64,000 bases of DNA from Oscheius dolichura. Taxonomy: Eukaryota; Nematoda; Chromadorea; Rhabditida; Rhabditidae. The position numbers and the translations under genes were made by a program. Below the pieces are notes generated by a model. That model did not search any database, was not told the DNA's origin, and saw only the letters and a program-made list of their open reading frames with translations. Every line of letters begins with the position of its first letter. Positions within the stretch are counted from its first letter, which is position 1. The stretch lies in contig OW051492.1 in assembly GCA_932521035.1 (NCBI GenBank), positions 6,944,001 through 7,008,000 on the forward strand, in the 5' to 3' direction. Of the stretch, positions 53,584 to 64,000 are shown piece by piece.

Positions 53584-56500
53584 ATGAGTATACTGGGAAC
53601 CTCCGTGGGACAGGATGAGAAACAGCGTCTCATCCGTTTAAATCACCTATTAAAGGAACTACAAGGGAAAACTGCAGCTAAACAGCGTGTAGTAAGCAAC
53701 AATGTGTAAGAGGGCGAAAATAATATAGGAGATACTTACGAATGTTCGCACGATCTACGAAAGTACTTCTCGACTTATTTACACTGAGGCTAATGATATT
53801 TGTAAGACAGGTTACTTGATTAGCACCGTCTTCTTGGCAGCTGAAAATGTAAGCTTTCCCGTTAGTCGAGCAATTCTTTAGGAAGCAAAGGAAAGTTCAA
53901 AGAAACACCGAAATTCACAAAAATTTGATGCCGTTTATCTCCTTGCAACAGTACTAGAAGACGTTTGTAAGGCTCTTTACTTTTGGATTTGTATACTAGC
54001 ACATTAACAGCTACCAATATGGAAATACTAGAAGATGAAGACGAAATAGTGAAGAATATTTTGGATCTATTTAGCCACGAAGCAGTTCTGGGAGATTCTA
54101 AAGCAATGCGGGACCTTTCCGAGGTCATCTATAATATAATCTGCACAATTGGTCCAGGAAATCTCGATGAAAACGACCTCAAACGTAAGTTTACTCAAAA
54201 TTATAAAACTCGGTTTCAGGAATATGGTCATTTTCTTGGAGGATGTTCTCTTCCATCCCTTTCAATGACCCAATTTGTTCGAATCATCTTCGTATTCTCA
54301 CGAGGATACTGGAAGATCTCCAGAAAACGGCTCTTTCCATCAGATTGGATTATACCATCTCGCAAACGATTGCTACATTTTTTGAGACAATAGAAAGATG
54401 GAAAGAGAACGAAAACAGGTAACAGCCGATGAAGCAGACAAAGAATGCATTTTAGCTGGCCAAAGCGGTTAAATTATGCCGTGTTGGTCTTCCTGAATCT
54501 TCTAGTCGACAAATGGGGCGTCCTCTTCAGAGACCAACTTCTGAATAGACTACTCAACGTCGTTCCTATTTTCATAGGTCGACTAGGGCTAGATACCGCT
54601 GACACTTCTATCGAAGTCTGTTCGACTCGATCTCAACAAAAGAAACTTCTTTCAGGAACCCGAGTGGGTCTTTTTCGACAGACTGACAACGTTGGCTTTC
54701 CCGGACTGTCGGCCGAGCACCCTGGTGAACGAGCGGGTCTTCGGGGTGGCGACTGCTGTCGCCGATTGTCTGCTAAAGTAAAAGACCCCTTTTATGCCAG
54801 ACATAAGTGTTTCAGAGACTTGGAGAAGATGTCCACGACCCGTCCGGGATTCGTCATACCATCCTCCAAGGCGCCGCTCTTTGCGAAACTTGCCGTCATC
54901 GCCGAGCTCTCCTCCACCGTCATTCCCTCCCAGCCCAATGATTCAAAAAGATCGAAGGTTTTGACCCCTCTGGAGGTAGGATACTCCTTCTTCTTTTAAA
55001 TTATCCTCCTCCAGACGGTGTGTCAAGAGCTCCTGGCCGATAGAGGACCGAACACGGCCGTGAATCTCTCCTCCGTCTTCCTCCTCCTGGAGCAGGTCGT
55101 CAAGAACTGGAGTCATCGCCTCGGGCCGGACCGTCTGTCCAACCTAGCCAGGATTGTCTTGAAATTGCCCAAGACTTCTCTGTCCGTGTTCCTCTTTTCA
55201 CATCAAAGAATCCCTTACAGATCCCCTCACATGGCCGAATACTGTCGTCTCCTCTCCCAACTGGCGAAAGCTGGAATTCTGGGAAATTCTGCAAATATCA
55301 AGAGCGAAGAAATCCTTTTCAATCCCATGGATGTGAGCATATCCAGTATCCTTTCAATTTCCTGTTTCAGGATCCTCGAGTAACCATCAAGGGACTCTGG
55401 AAAGTGGCGGTGTCGTCTGCCCACGGCTCCAGCTCCCCAGAGGCCGCTATGGATCTCATGATGTCGCTGGTTGAGAACTTCAAAGGTGTCCTTGCTCCGG
55501 AGGAGGATGACCACCTGGTGGAGACCATCTGTTCCGTGATCTCTTCTCAACACGGGGAGAAGATGCTCGAGCTCCTCTCCCTCATGTTGGCCTCGCTAGA
55601 ATTCGACGAGTTGAAGTCGTTCAGCGGGGCAGAAAACAAAGAAAACGGCATCCAGAACTGGAGGTGAGTGGCATTTGAGTATCTTCTTCAATTTGTATAG
55701 TTTCCGTAGCCAAATTGGAGAACACCTACTCAACAAAGTGACCGGAGATGTCTCCTTCCAGTTGTACCAATTGTGTTGTTACCATCCTCCTTCTGATTCA
55801 AGGAGAGGGCATACCACGAGTAAGATCATCCCCCTTTCTACTCATCTGTCCATAGAAAAGAACAAATTGGAAGAGTCACTCGAACTGTGCGGCCTCATAG
55901 AGTCCAGAGACTGCCCGCGGCCCGAGGTAGACGAGAAGTTGGGCGCCTGTCTGATCCACGAGTTGGTCGAGTACCTCGCCCACGTCGCCCTGGACAAGTT
56001 CACCCAGGCCGAGTCGAACGAGACCCGCCTCTCCTTGTTCACCACAATCCTCTCCCTCTGTGGCTACTTCCACGATTCGACCAAGGTGACCAAAAACATC
56101 GAAGCCCTCAACATCGTCGGCCCCCTCCTCCACGTAAGGTCACCAGGCACTCCCGAACAGAACACTTTAGACTGTGAACGAATGGTTGTGTACTCTAATT
56201 CAAAGCGATTTTGACTTGAGCAAGTTGGATCCAGGGAATGGCAGTCGATTCATTTCCTCCGTCAACAGACGACTCCTCCAGGAACGGGCAGAGGAGTGCC
56301 CTCCCCTCTATGCCCGCTTTCCCACGGATCAAGAGATTCCAGCCTCGAAAATGGTCAGAGATGCTTATGTTCACTCTGATTGTTATATTCCAGAAGCCGT
56401 TTCTGGTCCACTCAATGGAAATCATCAAGAAATACGGAGATTTCCCCGTGGTGGTTCATGTCTCGCGGGTCAAGGAGGAGTCCCTCACCCATCGGCTGTC

Positions 56501-59500
56501 TCTGAAGAATTCACTCTCTTTCTCGAAATATCTGGCGGAAACTGTGACGACATTCATCGAGGAGAAGATGGACTTTCTCCCTGATGTTATTACCCTGGTG
56601 GAGACGAGTAGATCCGCCCTTGAAAGGAACCATTTGGAGCGGATCCTAAAGAAAGCCGGGTAGGAACTGATATTTATAATGGAGACGGTGAAGTGTTACA
56701 GGGCTATAATAGAGGAAGACACGGCCAGCGACTCGGAGGAGATGGTAAACCTCAAGAAGAGACTGTGCATAAACGCCTTGGAGCCTCCGTTCTTCTCCCT
56801 CATTCCACGGCTCAATGAGTCAGACCTGGAGAAATGGAACAATCTCGGGAAGATATTGTCACCATCAGAAGAAGAGGCACGGCAACTTCTCGCCCGACGG
56901 GAAGACGGCTATTCCCTTCCAGTCGTTATTCAACAGGGGCTAGTCCGATGGTTCCTGACCAATTCTGATACCTACGACATCTCTCGACTACTCCTGGAAT
57001 ACGGGACGACGTCCGAATTGAGAAAGGTCAGTCTCTATGGTGGACAAGATACTCCGACCTTTAGGTATTGGCAGACGTCTTCCCAGAATCGGAAGAATAC
57101 ATCCGGGCGATCAGGCACGAGAAGATATTTTTGAACACAAAAGGGGAGGAAATCCCACAGTTAGACCTTTTCAGGACCATGGTTCGCCCCAATTTTTCCT
57201 TTTTCGATATCTTCTACCAGGCAGCACAGTATAGATCTCTAAAAATGGGAAATGGTCTTCCACGGTTGATGGAGAAGGCCGTAGGAGAAGTGGCCGACGG
57301 AGAAGAAGCCTTCTTCTCTCTTCTGTCTCTCATCGGGACAGGCATTTGCGGAGGGATGTCCACGAATCCGGGAGAGTTAGTTCCTTTTCCCAAATGTGAA
57401 TTACAAGGCTTCTAGGAATGTTCTCTGCCAGAAGGCACTGCTCCGCGTTCTCCTTTCCCTCCTGGAGGGGATAGAAACGAGACACGAGATGGAGCAACTC
57501 ATCTACGACCACTTCTCCAGCGGTGATCAAAGCGAGGAGTCGAAAGAGGGCGTCGCTTCCGTTTGTCAGGGAGTTATCGAGAAGATAATCAATGGAGGAG
57601 GACTGGAGGTGTGGCCATCTCTTTCTATTCATCCGTTCTTATAGAGAATCGGCTTCGCCTTGACCAAGGTGTTCTGGAGCATGCTGAAGAGTACTCTCAC
57701 CCCTGCCATTGTCTCCGGCCTAGAGGACAGAAGAATTCATCTCTATGACGAGATCCTCTTCTTCTGGGATGTCCTCCCCCAGATGAGGCCGGAGATAGCA
57801 GAGCTGATGCCTCTTTTCGAACAGAGCAGGGAGAACTCGGCGAGGAGAGGCGGATATGAAAGGGAGGAGATGAAGAAGATGGTCAGGAACTTCTGCCTCC
57901 TCCGGATTATGGACCCCAGCGCGGTTCAAAAAGGGGAGACCGCCGTCTGCTTGAGGATACTGGAATATCTGAGTTATGGGAAGACATCCGAGACATCTGT
58001 AAGGGGCACTTGGACACTGCTAAAGACGAAGTTCAGGCACCTCTACCGGGTGACTCAAAAGATCCGGCCTCCTTGTTCTGTTCCCAACTGATTCGACACC
58101 TGAATGAGACGGTGATCGACCTGGATAAGGAGCTATTCGATCTTCTCGAAGTGTATTCATCAATGGTGGGACTCTTGTCCTCCCCAATACATATAGTTCA
58201 GCCAGTCTTTGCCAACCTCCTCGCTCCTTTTCTTTGCTCAATGAGCAAGGAGACTGGAAAAATTCTAATCGAATTGACGACTATCTCACAGAGTAAGCCC
58301 CCCAGTCTGTAGTCGACATATTCCGTCTTCCAGGTACCATCACCGATCTCCGCTTTATCCGTACCCTGGCCGAGTGTGTCGACGGCTGTGGTCTCTACAA
58401 CCTGGCCAACCTCGACGTGGATGGGTCGAAACTGACAGTCTTGGGGCATATCCTCCTCAGGGGAGGGTACTCCACCCACGCCTATGCTATTGCCAACCTC
58501 GCCTTTGACAAGTACTTTGGCCATCCTTCTATTCATCCGTTGTTTAGATTCATTAGCAGTGACAGGAATCTCGCTGCCTTTGGCGGCAGTCTTCCCTCGG
58601 ACGAGGGCCTGTGGCACCTGCTGGGGCTGATCTACCTCCAAACAAAGAACTGTAATGCTCTCGACTCTCTTCCACGATATATGCAGGTTAGTCTCTTATT
58701 GATAGAGTTTATTGTGCTTTAGGACCATCTGAATGTCCAGCTGCTTCGCGCCGTCGATTCCCACCAATGGCTACAGGTGGCCCAGTCACCCGCGGCCACG
58801 GAGGAAGAGCGCCTCTGGGCCAAGTGGTTCTGTGGCATTGAAACACATCCCAAGGGGAGCTGCCTGAAATATTTGGATGCTGTGATCGGCGGGAAATGGG
58901 AGGTCGGCTATCCAAAGAAGCTGGACACCCACCACAAACGACTGTACTCGTTGATCAAGAACCAGAACCACTACGTGGCCATTATCACGGAGAGGATACG
59001 GTATTCCGTCTAGCTAGACTATATTTATCCATTTTAGAGAGATGTACCTGGAAGAAATTGCCTCATCCGAAATTATTCCGACTCAAATATGTAAGAATCT
59101 CTTTGACTTGGAAGTCGCCACAAAGCCGCAACTGACGGAGGCCTTCCTCCAGGTAGCCACGTCTCTTGTCTTCTTGACCGAGTCCTTTCAGTCCCTGCCT
59201 CTCGAGCAGCTGTCTCTGTTGATGTGGAAGATGTACCGCCACTGCGTCTTCCTGGGTGACCCCGACGCGACCATTTCCTTCACCGACTACCGGGACTGTT
59301 TCCAAGTCTCAGCTCTGCTCCTCCTCGAGAAACTCAAACAGAAGAAGGCCTTTATGGCTGCCTTGACCATCCTTCCCGTGGTCCAGTCCATTACGAGCCA
59401 CGAGAAGTTGGCCAACATGAGACTGGCGGTGAAGGAGTGTGAAATCCACATAGAGATGGGACACCACCAGCTGGCCGAAAACAAACTCTTCAATCTGTCC

Positions 59501-62082
59501 AAAGCCATCAGGCTGCATGGAGACGAGGCCGAGACATCCCAGCCGGGTCCGCACGAAATGGACATCGGCATAGACGTCGTCTGTCTGCTGTCAAAAATCA
59601 GGGCGGACCACTCCTCGAGGAACGTTGAACACGCCCTCGTCCCGTTGAAGGCCCTGAACACGTGCAATATGACAAATGACAGAGCTGCCCAACATGTCTA
59701 TACGATGGCGTTGAGACAGCTCCAGGCGATGGAAGCATACATGGAGTCGCCCATGATAAAATTGAGGAAGGAGGCACGGGAGCGACACAAGAAGGAACTT
59801 CAAGCACTGCGCGTCTCGTTTGTTTTGCTTCTTTTTATTTTGAAAAGATGAGATTTCAGCGGGACTTCGAATGCTGATGAAGTACGGAGGAACCGGCTGA
59901 TTGGGAAGGAATACTCCTGCGAGAGGGAGGAGCTGCAGAGACTCGACGACAAACTCTTCCAAGCTGCCTGCTTCGCTGTTCAGTCGGCCATCGATCTTCT
60001 CGGTTTGATAGAAGTATTGTCCATTTGATATTCTTCTAGAGTTCATCTGCAATCGAATGGAGAAGACGGATCCTGTGCCTGAAGAACTGAAGGACAAGAC
60101 GATGAGGGTCATATTTCCCTTAATCGACCTGGTCTTTCGATACGAGAAGAACGACGACGTCGTGGCCATCTTCAAGGCACATACCGTATTCTATCCCTAC
60201 AAGATATCTTCTTCCAGAATAGTCTGCCCAACTTCGCGCCGTCCGTCTGGCTGCCCACCCTGCCACATCTCCTCCCACACTGTTTCCTCAACGGCCCACT
60301 GTCAGATGCCATCAATGCGGTGTGCCCCTTGCCCCTCTTCCTTAACTGATACTTTCCAGCTGGTCGTCCAAATGCTCATTGCGTATCCTTTCCACACGGT
60401 CCTTCCTCTCCTCTCTTATAAATACAATCAACTGAAGCTCTGCACAGAGGTTGGAAAGTGATCATTCGTCGACTACTGGCAATTCTTTCAGAGAGCGAGC
60501 ATCGTCGAGAGCCTTTTACAAAGAGCGATACGAAGTCAGAAGACACTGGAACTGGTGGTGAGGGACATCTCCGAAGCACACGACGTCTACCGGAAATTTG
60601 TCTGGCTACCGCTGAAGAAGGACAACATTTCCAAGGAATTCGAACCAGTCAAAGTGCATGGCAAAGGTCACCTCACTTGATTTTGTCCATAATCTACATT
60701 TCCAGATAAATACAAAATCTCCGCGACGTGTCCTCTCCTTTCCAAGATCAAACTCCTCCGAAGGGTGCCCATTCCCACAGTTACACAGCCAGTTGGACGG
60801 GCCAAGGACTACGGACCGGACAGTTTGATCCTCTGGGCTCACATCGATCCCCACTGTGAAAAGGCGGACGGGAACTCGTCGCCCAAGGTCTTGAGAGTCA
60901 AGGGATCCAATGGAACCATCTACAAAATGGTCTGGAAGGTAGTTACGGTACCTATAGAAGAGAGAAAGAGAGTTTAGGATGGAGAGAGCGTGAGACAGGA
61001 CTCCCTCGTCCAGGATCTGTTCTCCGTCATGAGTGGCCTTCTCGAAACCAATCTCCGGACATACAACGTCGTCCCGCTGGATTCCCATTCCGGGATAATT
61101 GAATTTTGTGGAGGAACCCAATCTATCAGTTTGTTGTTTATACAGTAAGTGACCCAATGACCCGTTTCCAGAAGATCTCCTGATTGGAGTCGACTCCCAG
61201 AGTGGCCTCCACCACGAGGTCTACCCGGATGAAACTGTCATGGCCGTAAGGAAGAAGATGAACCAGATCCAAATAACCGATCGGACAATGATAAACGTGC
61301 AACAGTTCAAGAGTTTCCTCAAGGATGTCACCCCCGTGTTTAGGTAGTTTACTATCTGATATAACCCTGTCAAATACAGGTACCACTTCTACCGGTCCTT
61401 CCCACGGGCCTACGACTGGAATGCCATGATCCAACAATACACGGAGAGCTTGGCACAGTGGTCTATTGGTTAGTCACCTGCCCATTCCAACTAAAAGAAA
61501 TATTCAGTCTGCTACGTAGTGGGACTAGGAGATCGCCACGGAAGCAACGTCCTCTTCGAAAGCAGAACATCCTCTTTTGTCCACATCGATCTCGGTAGTC
61601 TGCTCTCCTTCCCTTCTAATACGATGTTCTAGGAATGATTCTGGAGTTCAGCCGTCGGATGCTCCCGATCCCCGAACTGGTCCCCTTCCGAATGACGAGA
61701 GATCTCCTGGATCCCATCCTCGTCCAGGGCATCAAAGGCAGCCTGGCCTACAAGGCAGCCGAGGCTCTGGATAAGACGAGGAAGAACAAAGACGTATGGG
61801 AGGAAGTTGCTCTAGAGTGTATAGAGACATTTTCAGGTGATCCTCGGGGTGGCGTCGGTATTTCTGAGAGAAACTGTCAGTAATTTCAAGGACACAACAG
61901 ACGACAAGCAGCGATCCTTCGCCTCGGCCACCGCTTTCGGCCGCTTACAGGCGAAACTGAACGGGACCGACGCAACCATTAGTCCCGTCTCGGCCACGGA
62001 ACAGACCAATCGCCTCCTATCGGAAGCCACCGACCTCGAGAACCTATCCAAGCTGTTCAGCGGATGGCTGGCCATCATCTAG
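53584..62082 (+). CDS. ATM: ATM serine/threonine kinase (PIKK)
   Basis: DNA-damage checkpoint kinase. Starts [20 protein letters not shown] with a TAN-like motif ([15 protein letters not shown]). A long helical-repeat region and FAT domain follow (about 59040-60000). The kinase lobe includes [11 protein letters not shown] (catalytic loop), [13 protein letters not shown] (DFG-equivalent HIDLG) and [11 protein letters not shown], and the C-terminal FATC ends [17 protein letters not shown]. The HxDLG and GLGDRH motifs plus this FATC favour ATM over ATR, SMG1 or DNA-PKcs. Roughly 2300 residues, shorter than human ATM. About 30 introns of 28-60 nt. The first exons (to about 54.4 kb) are AT-rich, the rest GC-rich. 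GGTTTTAG is followed by AATG. Confidence 0.92.
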
Positions 62083-62117
62083 TCATATCAAATAGACGGA
62101 TATCATATATTTCTATT

Positions 62118-62123
62118 AATAAA
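62118..62123 (+). terminator. Polyadenylation signal of ATM
   Basis: AATAAA 36 nt after the ATM stop codon. Confidence 0.65.
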
Positions 62124-62192
62124 TTATTTATTGTAAGAGAATGAGGACAAGAAAAAGACGACACAAGTGATGTTATTCAACTTTTATTTCAG

Positions 62193-63041
62193 TTAGTCAT
62201 GAGGTGTCGTCGCAGTTGGATATTCGCCACTGCTGGAGCGGGAAGGAGTCTCGCGGGCCGTGCTGTCCGAGGGTGGCGGCGACTCGATGGTGCACTCCAC
62301 CTCCAGCTCGCTGTCCGTCTTCAGTCTTCTCTGGTCTTTAGCTAGTCGCATGGCGGCGCTCTTCTTCTGGCCCTTGGCCACGGCCGGCCTGCTCGGGACG
62401 GCCACCGCCTCGAAGTCCGTCATCGGCTCTTCCTGGTCTTTCGACCTCTTCACCAGCTGCATGACCTTGGGCTTCTTGTCCTCGTCGGCCACCGCCGGTC
62501 GCAGAGGCGCCGCCACCACCTCGAACTCGGTGCTCGTCTCCAGCAGGTCCTTGGCTCTCTTCGTCGGATGCTTCGCCCTCTTCTCCTTCTTCTCCTCGTC
62601 CTTTCCTTCAATCGCCTTCTGTTCAGCCGGCTCCGTCTTCTTCGTCTCCTTCTTTCCCTCGTCGCCGATCGGCGTCTCAGCTGCCGCCCTCCCCTCGTCC
62701 GACAGTCTCTGAGGCTGGCTGGACTCCGTGCCCGACGAAGACGATCCCGATCCCGATCCCTCGGCAGCCGTAGATGTCGTGTTCGGCGACGACAGCCCGG
62801 TTCCTCTCTCGACTCCTCTCTCTATCGACTTCTGGCGACTGCGACGTCTCCTGACCACGTCGCTCCGGAAGCTGGCCTTCCTCGTCGGCTCCGTCTTCAC
62901 GGAGACACTCGCCTGCCGGGAGCGTCGCTCCTGCTTCGACTTCTCGTTCGTGGTCTGTCTCACAGTCGGTGGAGGAGGCGGCTCCTGTTTCTGCTGTTTT
63001 TCAGGTTTAATGTGCGCGAAGATATTTTTGAAAAAGTCCAT
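62193..63041 (-). CDS. Charged low-complexity protein, family 2 copy B
   Basis: 282-residue intronless ORF, near-identical to copy A at 33089-33937 (about nine substitutions, for example at the C-terminus). Same order: MDFFKNIFAHIKPEKQQKQE, poly-Pro, Arg/Lys-rich, Ser-rich, Lys/Glu repeats and a Ser/Thr tail. Upstream identity begins at ACAGGCTGAAATGG in both copies and the sequence diverges further out; downstream it diverges at or just after the stop. The AATAAA at 62183-62188 on the coding strand follows the stop. Convergent with ATM. Function unknown. Confidence 0.75.
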   Translation of the reverse strand: MDFFKNIFAHIKPEKQQKQEPPPPPTVRQTTNEKSKQERRSRQASVSVKTEPTRKASFRSDVVRRRRSRQKSIERGVERGTGLSSPNTTSTAAEGSGSGSSSSGTESSQPQRLSDEGRAAAETPIGDEGKKETKKTEPAEQKAIEGKDEEKKEKRAKHPTKRAKDLLETSTEFEVVAAPLRPAVADEDKKPKVMQLVKRSKDQEEPMTDFEAVAVPSRPAVAKGQKKSAAMRLAKDQRRLKTDSELEVECTIESPPPSDSTARETPSRSSSGEYPTATTPHD

Positions 63042-63225
63042 TTCAGCCTGTCTCTGGCTGGAGCAGAAAGAGAATGAAGGAAAATTTTCGAGCCGAGCCT
63101 GGACACGAAATGACAGACACGCTCAAGAAGTAAGCACCTTGTCGAGCCCATTGTAGCCCATTGTGTCGTCAGTCTTTCCCTTGTCCGGTAGGGGCCGTCT
63201 TTGCCCTGCAACCACCCAGTTCAGA

Positions 63226-64000
63226 ATGCACGTAGTCTATGGGGTTAGAGTTGTGCACATTGTGTTTGTCCTGGTCTGCTTGATCTGTCTCCTCGGCCGG
63301 ACAGAGATCTGTTCCTCTATGGACTATGCCCAATTCGAGAAGGAGGTTCAGATGGCCACGAGGCGCGACTCGAATGGATCCTGTGAGGTGGCCCTGACCA
63401 AGTACCTGGATTTCTATGTGTACCAGCCCTTCCGCGGAGTGGATCTCAGCGACTGGCACAGGGAGAACGAGACTCTGCCGGAATTCGTGAAAAGGACAAA
63501 GAGTAGCACCACAATTTATGGAGGGAGCAGTGGAGACAGCGGGCGGCACAGGCGACAAGCGAATGGAACAGAGGCGGTGGAGGAGGAGAAGAAGAGCTCC
63601 CGGCAGAAGGAGTCCAAGTACCTGACATCGTGTGTGACTGCGGATTGGAGGGGCATCGTCTCGGACCATCTCTTCCCCGCCGGCCTCCTTCGGGCTGTCC
63701 TGACTTGTTCCAGCCTGCTTCTGACCATCCTCCTTCTGGAGGTCGGCTACGCGTTCTTCTTCAACCAGCAGTACACCAAGGTGGGTCCTCTTCCTTCCCA
63801 AAAAATCAGAGGAAATTCAGTTCGGTACCATCTTCCTCAGCTGTGTCCACGTCCTCCTGACTCTGATTAGTGCCATCAGCATGTTCCTCTTCCGTTCTCG
63901 CTGGTACAAAGCGTGGGAACTCGGTCTGGTCGAGACGCCCCTCTATCCCTCGGAATGGCTCCTCCTGGAGACGGTCATCTGGCTGCTGGGTCTCTTCTTC
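63226..64000 (+). CDS. Multi-pass membrane protein, 5' part, cut by window end
   Basis: Starts MHVVYGVRVVHIVFVLVCLI with an N-terminal hydrophobic segment. An extracellular-type loop follows with NGS and NET glycosylation sequons and a dibasic RHRRQ, a furin-like motif. A second helix (RAVLTCSSLLLTILLLEVGY) precedes a 29-nt intron (63781-63809), after which come FGTIFLSCVHVLLTLISAI and a start of a further helix (LLLETVIWLLGLFF) at the window edge. The unspliced frame would end at a stop soon after 63781, so splicing is supported. Four or more helices are expected in all. GTTCAG is followed by AATG. Family not recognised. Confidence 0.7.

Noticed and set aside
5872-63041. One inverted segmental duplication explaining both gene-family pairs
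   Set aside because: The order and strands (family 1 -, family 2 +; then family 1 +, family 2 -) cannot arise by one simple inverted duplication, and the DNA between the members is unrelated.
62568-63156. Long Leu/Arg- and Ser-rich + strand ORFs antisense to family 2 copy B
   Set aside because: The same shadows occur opposite copy A; protein-level conservation and linker length favour the Lys/Glu-rich frame.
1-64000. CRISPR arrays, bacterial operons or ribosome binding sites
   Set aside because: All recognisable genes are intron-bearing animal genes; no regularly spaced repeats were found.

Overview
The window is nuclear DNA from a compact animal genome. It carries split genes with miniature introns (mostly about 28-50 nt) for clearly metazoan proteins: syntaxin-5, a zyxin/LPP-family LIM protein, PAR-6, RWDD1, insulin-degrading enzyme, a Toll receptor of the multiple-cysteine-cluster type, TIM23, a PRELI/slowmo protein, METTL17, survivin and ATM. 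A secreted EB-module protein, the invertebrate-style Toll and acceptor-like sites immediately before most start codons (as in spliced-leader trans-splicing) suggest an ecdysozoan worm, with a nematode as first guess. I cannot fix the phylum from sequence alone.

Layout. 0-5.9 kb: STX5 (+) convergent with the zyxin-like gene (-), then a gene-poor stretch. 5.9-12.4 kb: a small Pro/Ala-rich gene (family 1, copy A), a FAM174-like membrane protein, a coiled-coil membrane protein, one partial gene and non-coding DNA. 12.4-15.1 kb: RWDD1 and PAR-6 in tandem (-). 15.5-16.8 kb: the EB-module gene. 17-21.8 kb: a possible small gene and IDE. 21.8-40.7 kb: a GC-rich gene-poor tract with a few candidate genes or exons and the Lys/Glu/Ser-rich family 2 copy A. 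40.7-46.3 kb: Toll. 46.6 kb: family 1 copy B. 47.4-53.3 kb: TIM23, PRELI/SLMO, METTL17 and survivin. 53.6-62.1 kb: ATM. 62.2-64 kb: family 2 copy B and the 5' part of a multi-pass membrane protein.

Three genome-scale signals stand out. (1) Most recognisable genes have a 3' splice-acceptor-like motif 0-17 nt before the ATG, which fits trans-splicing, and two tandem same-strand pairs (RWDD1-PAR6 and survivin-ATM) are spaced like operons. (2) The window is a mosaic of AT-rich blocks (cell-biological housekeeping genes) and GC-rich blocks (Toll, zyxin, EB protein, gene deserts), and one boundary falls inside ATM. (3) Two unrelated lineage-specific gene families are each present as two near-identical copies in opposite orientation, with similarity limited to the transcript unit.

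Exon boundaries were read by eye from GT/AG sites and protein similarity known from memory. No database search was possible.
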